Source of the DNA: an uncultured Altererythrobacter sp.
GTDB taxonomy: Bacteria; Pseudomonadota; Alphaproteobacteria; Sphingomonadales; Sphingomonadaceae
Length of the DNA: 8,196 nucleotides
Assembly: GCA_946885545.1 (NCBI GenBank)
Contig: CAMPGP010000086.1
Location: 1 to 8,196 of the forward strand
Direction: 5' to 3'
This document shows positions 1 to 6,509 of this stretch, one piece after another (position 1 is the first letter of the stretch; each line of letters begins with the position of its first letter). The position numbers and the translations under genes were made by a program. The notes under the pieces were generated by a model. The model saw only the letters and a program-made list of their open reading frames with translations. It was not told the origin of the DNA and searched no databases.

Positions 1-829
1 GTTCGTCGCGCGCCTCGGCCAGCGCCTTCGCCACCGCATGCTGCGCCTTTTGCGCCGCATCGGTCGCTTCCTTGGCCGCGTCGACCCGCGCCTCGGCGGT
101 CTTCGCCTCCTCGCGCGCCGTTTTCGCCGCCGCCGCCGCATCGCGCCAGCGCGCGAACAGCAGCCGCGCCTCCGCCACCCGGATATCGTCGGACAGTTTC
201 GTGTAGCGCTCGGCCTGCTTGGCTTGCCGCCGGAGCGAGGCGATCTGCGAATCGAGCCCCGCCATCAGGTCTTCGAGCCGCGCGAGATTGGCTTCGGTCT
301 GGCGCAGCTTGCTCTCGGCATCGCGGCGGCGGACGTGGAGGCCGGCGATCCCCGCCGCTTCCTCCAGCATCATGCGCCTTTCGGTGGGCTTGGCGGCGAT
401 GACTTGCGCGATCTTGCCCTGGCTGACGAGCGCCGGGCTATGCGCGCCAGTGGCCGCGTCGGCGAAAGTCAACGCGACGTCCTTCGCGCGCACGTCGCGT
501 CCGTTCACGCGGTAGGCGCTGCCCGCGCCGCGCTCGATCCGGCGCAGCACCTCCAGCTCCTCGCCATCGCCCGTCTCGCCCTGGAGCACGACTTCGGCGA
601 AGTCGCGCGGCGGGCGGCTGGCGGTGCCGGCGAAGATCACGTCGTCCATCCCGCCCGAGCGCATGGATTTGGGCGAGTTCTCGCCCATGACCCAACGTAT
701 CGCCTCGAGCAGGTTGGACTTGCCGCAGCCGTTGGGGCCGACGACGCCGGTCAGGCCGGGCTCGATGTTCAGCGTGGCAGGCTCGACGAAGCTCTTGAAA
801 CCGCTGAGCTTGAGCCGCCTGATCTGCAT
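1..829 (-). CDS. smc: Chromosome partition protein SMC (N-terminal part, runs off the left edge)
   Basis: SMC is the ATPase of the Smc-ScpAB condensin complex, which loads on DNA near the origin and helps fold and segregate the chromosome. Only the first 276 codons are in the window; the hinge, second coiled coil and C-terminal ATPase half lie beyond the edge. Translation from the ATG at 829 gives the family's N-terminus ([14 protein letters not shown]). The Walker A motif is GPNGCGKSN at residues 31-39, with K37 and S38 for nucleotide binding. The Q-loop region is SQGK at about 136-139, followed by the conserved AKP..RR..LEEAAGI stretch. After about residue 165 the sequence becomes rich in Ala, Glu, Lys and Arg with heptad character, the start of the long coiled coil. 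A purine-rich GGAGGGGG lies at 844-851, somewhat far from the ATG but the best ribosome site. The gene starts 33 bp after the dsb lipoprotein gene, so it is probably co-transcribed. Identification is secure. Confidence 0.96.
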   Translation of the reverse strand, partial: MQIRRLKLSGFKSFVEPATLNIEPGLTGVVGPNGCGKSNLLEAIRWVMGENSPKSMRSGGMDDVIFAGTASRPPRDFAEVVLQGETGDGEELEVLRRIERGAGSAYRVNGRDVRAKDVALTFADAATGAHSPALVSQGKIAQVIAAKPTERRMMLEEAAGIAGLHVRRRDAESKLRQTEANLARLEDLMAGLDSQIASLRRQAKQAERYTKLSDDIRVAEARLLFARWRDAAAAAKTAREEAKTAEARVDAAKEATDAAQKAQHAVAKALAEARDE

Positions 830-862
830 CGCCGCTTGCCGAGCCCCCTCCGCTGCGGCGCC

Positions 863-1615
863 TTATCTGGCGCCGGCGTTCTGGAGCATCGGCTCGATGT
901 CGGCCCAGCTACTCTCATCGAGCATGCGCCCGTTGAGGAAGAAGGTCGGCGTGCGGGTCACCTCGTCCTCGCGCGCCTGGGCATCGAGCTTCTCGGCAAG
1001 CGCTTCCATCGCTGCGAAATCGGACAGGCAGGCACGCGCCTGATCCTTGCTCAGCCCGCGCGTGGCGAAGAAGTCGAGGAACCCGGCAGCTTCAGCGAAA
1101 GCGGTGAAGCGCTGGTCCTCCGGAAGGCCCATCGCCTGCTGCAGCGCCGGGGCGTTCGCCTGCATCGGGCCGGTGACGTCGTTGAGGTTCGCCCAGACCT
1201 GGTCCGCCAGCGGAACCGCGGCTTCCTCGCTGCCGCAGCCGATCAGCCGCGTCAGCACGAGGTCGGGCCCGCCGTGGATCAGGGTCGAGCGGAATTCGAA
1301 GTTCACCCGGCCAGAATTGACGTAGTCGCCAAGGATCTTTTCCGAAGCCTGCTGCGAAAAGGCCGCGCATGCAGGGCAGGTGAGCGAACCGTACTCGACG
1401 AGCTGGATCGGCGCATCGGGATTGCCGACGAGGTAGCCACCCTCGGGCGTGACCTCGACTGTCTCGCGCCACTCGGTACCGGCCGGTGCGGCCACGTCGG
1501 CGAGCGGTTCGGCGGAGGTCGTAGCTTCGCCTTCGGTGCCCGAATCGCAGGCGGCAAGGCCGAGCGCGAGCGGTATCGCGAGCGAGGCGAGGGCGATCTG
1601 GCGAAGCTTGGTCAT
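863..1615 (-). CDS. DsbA-like thiol-disulfide oxidoreductase, predicted lipoprotein (CPAC active site)
   Basis: This is a 250-residue thioredoxin-fold protein predicted to work outside the cytoplasmic membrane on protein disulfides. The N-terminus is a lipoprotein signal: charged start, hydrophobic core, and lipobox LAAC ending at C23. D24 follows; in enterobacteria Asp at +2 keeps lipoproteins in the inner membrane, but whether that rule holds here is unknown. A linker rich in Ala, Glu and Thr (24-55) leads to the fold. The redox motif is C80-P-A-C83 in the context SLTCPACAAFS. The cis-proline loop is T222-P223. C127 and C196 lie in the helical insertion and match a second cysteine pair in the neighbouring paralogue. 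The start is supported by AGGA at 1622-1625, six bases from the ATG. It lies between the CPHC paralogue and smc. CPAC differs from the usual DsbA CPHC, so oxidase, reductase or isomerase activity cannot be decided from sequence. The family call is strong and the precise role unknown. Confidence 0.9.
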   Translation of the reverse strand: MTKLRQIALASLAIPLALGLAACDSGTEGEATTSAEPLADVAAPAGTEWRETVEVTPEGGYLVGNPDAPIQLVEYGSLTCPACAAFSQQASEKILGDYVNSGRVNFEFRSTLIHGGPDLVLTRLIGCGSEEAAVPLADQVWANLNDVTGPMQANAPALQQAMGLPEDQRFTAFAEAAGFLDFFATRGLSKDQARACLSDFAAMEALAEKLDAQAREDEVTRTPTFFLNGRMLDESSWADIEPMLQNAGAR

Positions 1616-1682
1616 GTCGGGTCCTGTTCTTGTCGGAATTGATCGAGGCTAGACTAAGGGGTGCGCCGGTTGAAGCGCGGGC

Positions 1683-1720
1683 GGGGGCTTTCCACAGCTT
1701 GTCGCGCGGGGAAAGCCCCC
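1683..1720 (-). promoter_or_regulatory. Perfect 11-bp inverted repeat (RNA hairpin) between the two dsb genes
   Basis: Left arm GGGGGCTTTCC (1683-1693) and right arm GGAAAGCCCCC (1710-1720) are exact reverse complements with a 16-base loop. In the leftward transcript the hairpin begins 11 bases after the stop codon of the CPHC dsb gene. The bases beyond it on that strand are GC-rich with no T-run, so it is not a canonical intrinsic terminator. It could be a partial terminator or attenuator, or a 3' stabiliser separating the two coding segments. The remaining 67 bp before the next gene has only weak promoter-like matches, for example TTCAAC and TAGCCT 17 bp apart on the minus strand. The repeat itself is certain; its role is inferred. 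Confidence 0.6.
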
Positions 1721-1731
1721 CCGGCGAGCAC

Positions 1732-2409
1732 TCAGAAGCGGGCATCGAGCTGCGGGGCGAGCATCGACCAGTCGTGCGTCCCTGCCAGGGTAATGCCGTC
1801 GAGCACGAAGCTCGGCGTGCCGTGCACATGATACTTCTCGCTCGCAGCCTCGGTGCTCGCAGTCAGCGCCTTTGCCTCGGCATCGCTGGCAAGGCACCTG
1901 TCAGCCTGCGTCCGCCCGTAGCCGCGGCTTTCCATCATCGCGTAGAAGCCCAGGTCCGATGCGATGGCGCGCCGCTGGGCGGCAGTTTCACCCTCTTGCC
2001 AGCGCGCTTGCTGCGAAGGGGCGGTCGACCGGTAGCGCTCCAGCCACTCGTCCTGCTTGTTCATGAAAAGCGTGTGGTTGCGCAGGAATTCCGAAGGTTC
2101 GCCGCAAGCGACGAGCATCGTGGCCACGAGGTCCGCCGGGTTGCGAAGCATTGGCTGAACCTGCATCTCCACCCGGCCTTGCCCGATATAGGCGATCTGA
2201 AGCGGTGCCTCGCCTTCGGTCGTGAACAGTGCGCAATGCGGGCAGGTGTAGCTGACGAACGCGATGAGCTCGACCTTGGCATCCGGATTTCCGATCCGAT
2301 GGGCGCCATCGGCTTCGACCACTTCGGTGTTCCAGTTGCCCACGTTCCCGGCCGCGAATAGCGCGGCCGCCGCGAGTGCCCCGGCCTTGGTCAGCGCTGC
2401 GAAGTTCAT
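1732..2409 (-). CDS. DsbA-like thiol-disulfide oxidoreductase, secreted (CPHC active site)
   Basis: This 225-residue thioredoxin-fold protein is probably periplasmic. A short N-terminus with one Lys (K8) and an Ala/Leu-rich stretch up to about residue 21 looks like a signal peptide or anchor, without a clear cleavage site and without a lipobox. The redox motif is C56-P-H-C59 (SYTCPHCALF), the classic oxidising DsbA dipeptide, and the cis-proline is T198-P199. C102 and C172 fall at places matching the second cysteine pair of the neighbouring CPAC protein, so the two genes look like old tandem duplicates. The start is ambiguous. A GTG at 2415 would overlap the dciA stop as GTGA but sits four bases from GGAGG; the ATG at 2409, ten bases from it, is preferred because it is an ATG and follows the stop directly. 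Co-transcription with dciA is very likely. No DsbB partner is in the window. Substrate unknown. Confidence 0.88.
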   Translation of the reverse strand: MNFAALTKAGALAAAALFAAGNVGNWNTEVVEADGAHRIGNPDAKVELIAFVSYTCPHCALFTTEGEAPLQIAYIGQGRVEMQVQPMLRNPADLVATMLVACGEPSEFLRNHTLFMNKQDEWLERYRSTAPSQQARWQEGETAAQRRAIASDLGFYAMMESRGYGRTQADRCLASDAEAKALTASTEAASEKYHVHGTPSFVLDGITLAGTHDWSMLAPQLDARF

Positions 2410-2411
2410 CG

Positions 2412-2957
2412 TCACTGTTCCTCCTTGGTGCCCAGGCTGCGGGCGAGCGATTCCAGTACCGTGCGCAGTTCCGGGTCGCCGATGTCGCGCAGGCTGTCGC
2501 CCAGCTCCATCGGGATCGGTTTGAGCGAGGGCGGCGCCTTCGCACGTTCTTCTGCACGCAGCGGCTTAACCTCGCCTTGCCGCAGCTTGACGCGCGATAC
2601 GGCCTTGTAGCCGAAGAACCGGTTCACCCGCTCCATGATCTCGGGGACCACGTGCTGGATCAGCGGTGCATGTGCGGGCACCACCACCAGTTGCAGGATG
2701 CCTTCGACCTTTTCGCCCGGAGGAAAGCGCATCGCCTCGGGCATGCAGACGCGCGCGTGCTGCTCGCCGACGATTTCGGGCCACCGGGTGACCACGCTCG
2801 ACTGCACGAATCCGAAACGGCGGAAGGCGGTGCGGCCGATCTGCGGCATCAGGTCCGCGATCTGACGCGCCGCGCCGCCGCGCGGCCGCTCGTAGGCGCG
2901 CCCGGCCGCCGGCTTCTTCTTCGGTTTCGCGTCCCGTTCCATTGCGAGGGTGCCCAT
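2412..2957 (-). CDS. dciA: DUF721 / DciA-family protein, putative replicative helicase loader
   Basis: This 181-residue protein has the DUF721 (DciA) domain. DciA is the ancestral, widespread loader or activator of the replicative helicase DnaB in bacteria lacking DnaC or DnaI; the role here is by family. A basic, probably disordered N-terminus (residues 7-32) precedes the domain. Hallmarks seen are W59 and IVG (62-64), the beta-rich stretch ending AHAPLIQHV, then ERVNRFFGY and a RVKLRQG segment, together the KH-like fold at about 55-130. The C-terminal tail is charged and poorly conserved, as is common. The start at 2957 lacks a clear ribosome site; an in-frame ATG at 2942 (residue 6) is possible and would widen the gap to mutY. 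The stop TGA at 2412-2414 lies within the start region of the following dsb gene, suggesting coupled translation. Its promoter must lie inside the 5' end of mutY, because only 14 bp separate the two genes. Confidence 0.88.
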   Translation of the reverse strand: MGTLAMERDAKPKKKPAAGRAYERPRGGAARQIADLMPQIGRTAFRRFGFVQSSVVTRWPEIVGEQHARVCMPEAMRFPPGEKVEGILQLVVVPAHAPLIQHVVPEIMERVNRFFGYKAVSRVKLRQGEVKPLRAEERAKAPPSLKPIPMELGDSLRDIGDPELRTVLESLARSLGTKEEQ

Positions 2958-2971
2958 GCCATAGGCGGCGC

Positions 2972-4000
2972 GTGACTGCCAGTGGCGAGACGATAGCGAG
3001 CGCTTTGCTCGGCTGGTACGGGCGCCATGCGCGCGAGTTGCCGTGGCGCACGAAGCCGGGCGATCCCGCGCCGGTTCCCTACCGCGTCTGGCTCTCCGAA
3101 GTTATGCTGCAGCAGACGACGGTCGCCGCGGTGAAGCCATACTTCGCCGCCTTCACCGCGCGCTGGCCCACGATCGAGGCACTCGCCGCTGCGCCGGAGG
3201 AAGAGGTCATGGCCGCGTGGGCGGGCCTCGGCTATTATTCGCGGGCGCGCAACCTCGTGAAATGCGCGCGCACGGTCGCCGAAATGGGCGGCTTTCCCGA
3301 TACCGAGCCCGAACTGCGCAAGCTTCCGGGGCTGGGCGACTACACCGCCGCAGCGGTCGCCGCGATCGCCTTCGGCCGACGCGCGGTGGTGGTCGACGCC
3401 AACGTGGAGCGCGTTGTCGCGCGGCTGTTCGCAGTGGCCGAACCACTGCCCGGCGCGCGCAAGGCGATCCGCCATCACACCGATGCGATTACGCCTCGGG
3501 AGCGCGCAGGAGACTTCGCGCAGGCGATGATGGATCTCGGGTCGGGCATTTGCACCGCGCGCGATCCGAAGTGCCTGCTGTGTCCGCTATCGGCACATTG
3601 CGAAGCGCGCCGAAAGGGCGATCCCGCGCGTTATCCGGTCAAGGCCGAGAAGAAAGCCAAGCCGCAGCGCGTCGGCACGGCCTGGTGGATCGAGCGCGCG
3701 GGAAGCGTCTGGCTGGTCCGACGCCCGGGCACCGGGATGCTCGGCGGGATGCGCGCCTTGCCCGACGACGGCTGGTCCGCGCGCGGCGACGGGCACGGCA
3801 CACCGCCGCAGGAGGGCGAATGGCGCGACGCTGGCGCGGTGCGCCACGGCTTCACGCACTTCGATCTCGACTTGCAGGTGCGGGTATTGCGCGATGCAGC
3901 CGAACCGTCGGGCGAAGGAAAATGGTGGCCGCTGGCGGAACTCGATGCCGCAGGTCTGCCGACGCTGTTCGCCAAGGCCGCGCGGCGGGCGCTGGCCTAG
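2972..4000 (+). CDS. mutY: A/G-specific adenine DNA glycosylase MutY
   Basis: MutY removes adenine mispaired with 8-oxoguanine, part of the GO base-excision repair system. The protein is 342 residues, close to the 350 of E. coli MutY. Catalytic Glu is E43 in SEVMLQQT. The helix-hairpin-helix is LPGLGDYTAAA (118-128), and the catalytic Asp is D142 in VDANVERV. The 4Fe-4S cluster ligands are C194, C201, C204 and C210 with the expected C-x6-C-x2-C-x5-C spacing. The C-terminal Nudix-like domain (about 225-342) that reads 8-oxoG carries F294-T-H-F297, matching the FSH-type recognition loop. The start is a GTG at 2972, chosen because the protein then begins a few residues before the conserved ALLGWYGRHARELPWR; upstream the frame is still open to a TTG at 2942, which would overlap dciA. 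The ribosome site (AGGCGG) is weak and close. The stop shares CTAG with the convergent small membrane gene. Confidence 0.95.
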   Translation: MTASGETIASALLGWYGRHARELPWRTKPGDPAPVPYRVWLSEVMLQQTTVAAVKPYFAAFTARWPTIEALAAAPEEEVMAAWAGLGYYSRARNLVKCARTVAEMGGFPDTEPELRKLPGLGDYTAAAVAAIAFGRRAVVVDANVERVVARLFAVAEPLPGARKAIRHHTDAITPRERAGDFAQAMMDLGSGICTARDPKCLLCPLSAHCEARRKGDPARYPVKAEKKAKPQRVGTAWWIERAGSVWLVRRPGTGMLGGMRALPDDGWSARGDGHGTPPQEGEWRDAGAVRHGFTHFDLDLQVRVLRDAAEPSGEGKWWPLAELDAAGLPTLFAKAARRALA

Positions 4001-4218
4001 ATAATCCCGCCGCCGAGCATCAGGCGGATCACCGCGATAGCGAACACGATCAGGCAGAAATTGCGCCCGCCGTTGCTCGACGACAGCGCACCGAGCCCGA
4101 TCCCGACCACCACGATCGGCAGCGCGAACCAGTTGCCCCAGCCCAGCAGTGGGATGGTGGATGGGATCACGATCACCAGCGCGACGATCCCGGCGAGGAT
4201 GGAGAGGATGTTCAGCAT
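3997..4218 (-). CDS. Small hydrophobic membrane protein, 73 residues
   Basis: I do not recognise this protein by name; its length and pattern resemble short uncharacterised membrane proteins of alphaproteobacteria, with a loose similarity to DUF4190-like proteins. Nearly all of it is hydrophobic. It has three predicted segments: about 2-24, 31-46 and 53-70, divided by a Gly/Trp turn (LLGWGNW, 24-30) and a short polar loop (SSSNGGRN, 46-53). It ends in a glycine-rich LMLGGGII. The only charged residues seen are Arg52 and Arg65. The ATG at 4218 has AGGA at 4222-4225, only three bases away. The same frame stays open far upstream across the serine hydrolase gene, but that part is antisense; the hydrophobic, family-like sequence begins at this ATG. 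It converges on mutY, sharing CTAG, and diverges from the serine hydrolase gene, so it is probably transcribed alone. Its reality is likely; function unknown. Confidence 0.75.
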   Translation of the reverse strand: MLNILSILAGIVALVIVIPSTIPLLGWGNWFALPIVVVGIGLGALSSSNGGRNFCLIVFAIAVIRLMLGGGII

Positions 4219-4231
4219 GTGTCCTATATGG

Positions 4232-4260
4232 ATAACACAGCGGAGCTCGGCAAGGGGCAA
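4232..4260 (-). promoter_or_regulatory. Candidate sigma-70-type promoter for the small membrane gene
   Basis: On the minus strand TTGCCC (4255-4260) and TGTTAT (4232-4237) are exactly 17 bp apart, each matching four of six consensus bases. Transcription would start about 9-10 bases before the ATG at 4218, leaving room for the AGGA ribosome site. The rest of this 102-bp divergent spacer (4219-4320) holds a plus-strand TTGACC at 4261-4266 that could be a -35 box for the serine hydrolase operon, but no good -10 lies at the right distance. By eye only. Confidence 0.3.
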
Positions 4261-4320
4261 TTGACCGTTCAGCCTCGATGCCGCAAACCCCCGCGACCGA
4301 TTGCAAAAGAGGACCGTTCG

Positions 4321-5634
4321 ATGGGATCGAGGACGTTCGACGAAGCGGTGCTGTCGCGCCGCGCACTTCTGCGGGGCGGGGCCCTGCTCGGCGCCGGGGC
4401 GATGGCGGGGGCGCTGCCGTTCGGGCGCGCAGCGTTCGCGCAGGCCAGCCGCTGGCCGACGGTGGCCGCGCTGGCGGATCGCTACGTCGAGGAACGCCGG
4501 GTCGCCAACATGGTCGCCGCGCTCGGCTGGCAGCAGCGCGCGCCGGAAGTAATCGCGCGCGGCACGCTGGCGATCGGGCAGGCCGCGCCCGCGGGGATCG
4601 ACAGCCTCTATCGCATCTATTCGATGACCAAGCCGATCACCGGCATGGCCACGATGCTGCTGATCGAGAACGACAAGCTCGAACTCGACCAGCCGCTCGC
4701 CGAGATACTCCCCGCTTTCGCCGACATGCGGGTGCAGAGGACCTACGATGGCTCGATTACCGATCTCGAGCCCGCCGAGAGGCCGATCACGATCCGCCAC
4801 CTGCTCACGCACACCGCGGGGCTCGGCTACTCGATCATCCAGAAGGGGCCGATCAAGGCCGCCTACGAGCGCGCGGGCGCGGTGCCGGGGCAGGTGACCC
4901 GCCTGCCGCTCGGCGCCGCCTTCGGCCGCGGAGAGCCCGCGCCCAGCCTCGAGGCTTTCGCCGACAATCTCGCTACCCTGCCGCTGGTCGCCCAGCCGGG
5001 CACGCGCTGGTCCTATTCGGTCGCTCTCGACCTGCTCGGGCGCGTGATCGAGGTCGCCTCGGGCAAGCCGTTCGACGTGTTCCTCCACGAGCGCTTCTTC
5101 GAGCCGCTGGGCATGACGAGCACCTGGTTCCGCGTGCCTGAAAGCGAAGTCGGCCGGCTTACCACCAACTACGGACTGCTCAACGGGAACCCGCTTCCGC
5201 TCGATCCCGCGCGTGCATCTGTCTATCTCGAGGAGCCGGCCTTCCCGTTCGGCGGCGCGGGGCTGGTATCGAGCCCGCGCGACTACGACCGCTTCCTCCA
5301 GATGCTGGTCGGCTACGGCCAGCTCGAGGGCACGCGCGTGATGAGCGAGGCGGCGGTCCGCCTCGGAACCTCGAACCTCCTGCCCGAAGGGGTCGACACC
5401 GCGAACACCTTCGCTGCCGGGTCGGGCTTCGGCGCTGGCGGCCGCGTGGGGCTCGGCGAGCAGGCGGGCAGCTACGGCTGGGGTGGTGCGGCGGGAACGG
5501 TCGCCTTCGTCGACATGAAGCGTGGCCTCCGCGCAGGGCTCTTCACCCAGTACATGCCGGCCGAGGCCTACCCGCTCCATGCGGACTTCCCCAAGGCGGT
5601 CGTCGCCGACGTGATGGCGATGGCGCAGGGCTGA
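4321..5634 (+). CDS. Tat-exported serine hydrolase (beta-lactamase / family VIII esterase fold)
   Basis: This 437-residue protein belongs to the beta-lactamase-related serine hydrolases (Pfam Beta-lactamase, PF00144), a group including class C beta-lactamases, DD-peptidases and family VIII carboxylesterases. Residues 12-42 form a twin-arginine signal: S-R13-R14-A-L-L, then a Gly/Ala/Leu core and a likely cut near AFAQA, so it should be exported folded. The nucleophile motif is S101-M-T-K104. The tyrosine motif is Y232-S-V in RWSYSVALDLLG. The third motif is W387-G-G389 in YGWGGAAGT, as in family VIII esterases rather than the KTG of true beta-lactamases. HLLTHTAGL (around 160-168) and EPLGM are further family landmarks. 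AGAGGA lies seven bases before the ATG. It is followed after five bases by nudC, so it probably leads a three-gene operon. An esterase or peptidase role is more likely than antibiotic resistance; substrate unknown. Confidence 0.9.
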   Translation: MGSRTFDEAVLSRRALLRGGALLGAGAMAGALPFGRAAFAQASRWPTVAALADRYVEERRVANMVAALGWQQRAPEVIARGTLAIGQAAPAGIDSLYRIYSMTKPITGMATMLLIENDKLELDQPLAEILPAFADMRVQRTYDGSITDLEPAERPITIRHLLTHTAGLGYSIIQKGPIKAAYERAGAVPGQVTRLPLGAAFGRGEPAPSLEAFADNLATLPLVAQPGTRWSYSVALDLLGRVIEVASGKPFDVFLHERFFEPLGMTSTWFRVPESEVGRLTTNYGLLNGNPLPLDPARASVYLEEPAFPFGGAGLVSSPRDYDRFLQMLVGYGQLEGTRVMSEAAVRLGTSNLLPEGVDTANTFAAGSGFGAGGRVGLGEQAGSYGWGGAAGTVAFVDMKRGLRAGLFTQYMPAEAYPLHADFPKAVVADVMAMAQG

Positions 5635-5639
5635 GCGGA

Positions 5640-6509
5640 GTGGGGCCATTCGCATTCTGCGGTTGCCGGCTGGACCGCGCGGACCACGTTCGCGCCGATC
5701 CGGAGGCGCTTGCCGGCCACATGGGCTGGCGAGCGCGACTGCTCGCGCTCGACGGAATGATGCCTGCGATCGACGATGACGGGCGCCTCGCCTGGGGTAC
5801 GCTGGCCGACGCGCCGGACGATGCCGAGCTGGTGTTTCTCGGGCTGGACGAGGGCAGGGCCTGCTTCGCCGTGGTGCCGCCACGCGGCGATGCGTCGCCG
5901 CGCATGGCGAATCCCCAGCTGTGGAGCCTGATGGCGTCGCTCGCGCCCGAGGATCTCGCACTCTACGGCGGCGCGCGCAGCGTGGTCGACTGGCACGCCC
6001 GACACCGCTTCTGCGCGGCTTGCGGCGAGGCTACGACGCTCGCCAAGGGCGGCTGGCAGCGCGACTGCGGCGCATGCGGGGCGCAGCATTTCCCGCGCAC
6101 CGACCCGGTCACGATCATGCTGGTCGAGCACGGGGGAAGGCTGATGCTCGGCCGCGGGCTCGGCTGGCCCGAGGGCCGCTTCTCCGCGCTCGCGGGCTTC
6201 GTCGAGCCGGGCGAGTCGATCGAGGAAGCGGTCGCGCGCGAAGTGCTCGAGGAATCGGGCGTCCGCGTGCGCGACGTGACTTATGTCGCCAGCCAGCCCT
6301 GGCCTTTCCCGAGCCAGCTCATGATCGGCTGCCACTCTTACGCCGACGACGACGCGCTGACGATCGACGAGACCGAGATGGCCGAGGTCCGCTGGTTCAC
6401 CCGTAACGAAGTCGAAGCCGCGCTGGCGGGCGACGCGGACGCGCCGTTCCTCGCCCCGCCACCGCATGCCATCGCGCACCACCTGTTGCGCTGGTGGATT
6501 GCTCGATGA
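5640..6509 (+). CDS. nudC: NAD(H) pyrophosphatase NudC (Nudix hydrolase)
   Basis: NudC cleaves NADH to NMNH and AMP and in E. coli also removes NAD caps from RNA. The protein is 289 residues, longer than the 257 of E. coli, with extra length at the N-terminus. The zinc ribbon is C125-A-A-C128 and C143-G-A-C146, with the same 14-residue gap as in E. coli. The Nudix box runs from G186 to V208 with all key residues: G186, E192, R200-E201, E204-E205 and G207. The NADH-specific signature SQPWPFP follows at 218-224, which separates NudC from other Nudix enzymes. The start is a GTG at 5640, chosen because it gives the family-like opening PFAFCG..LDRADHVR; GGAG sits too close to it and the only other purine-rich candidate is CAGGG about ten bases upstream. 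It begins five bases after the hydrolase stop and its TGA overlaps the next ATG, so translation is likely coupled. Confidence 0.95.
   Translation: MGPFAFCGCRLDRADHVRADPEALAGHMGWRARLLALDGMMPAIDDDGRLAWGTLADAPDDAELVFLGLDEGRACFAVVPPRGDASPRMANPQLWSLMASLAPEDLALYGGARSVVDWHARHRFCAACGEATTLAKGGWQRDCGACGAQHFPRTDPVTIMLVEHGGRLMLGRGLGWPEGRFSALAGFVEPGESIEEAVAREVLEESGVRVRDVTYVASQPWPFPSQLMIGCHSYADDDALTIDETEMAEVRWFTRNEVEAALAGDADAPFLAPPPHAIAHHLLRWWIAR

Noticed and set aside
38..1642. A 534-codon plus-strand open frame
   Set aside because: It lies antisense to smc and the dsb lipoprotein gene, both with clear motifs on the minus strand. Its sequence is a low-complexity mix of Arg, Ala and Gly typical of shadow frames in GC-rich DNA.
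1683..1720. Calling the dsb-dsb hairpin a rho-independent terminator
   Set aside because: No T-run follows the stem on the transcribed strand, and the downstream genes appear to depend on read-through or only a weak promoter.
3043..4320. Apparent long N-terminal extension of the serine hydrolase into mutY (863-codon frame)
   Set aside because: The upstream part is an out-of-frame reading of mutY. The real start at 4321 has a ribosome site and is followed directly by a Tat signal.
4321..5634. Antibiotic-resistance beta-lactamase
   Set aside because: The third motif is WGG rather than KTG and the tyrosine motif is YSV rather than YxN, so an esterase or peptidase-like enzyme is more likely.
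4219..5961. Minus-strand open frame of about 580 codons joined to the small membrane gene
   Set aside because: It is antisense to the serine hydrolase and the start of nudC, with no recognisable domain. Only the last 73 codons have protein-like character.
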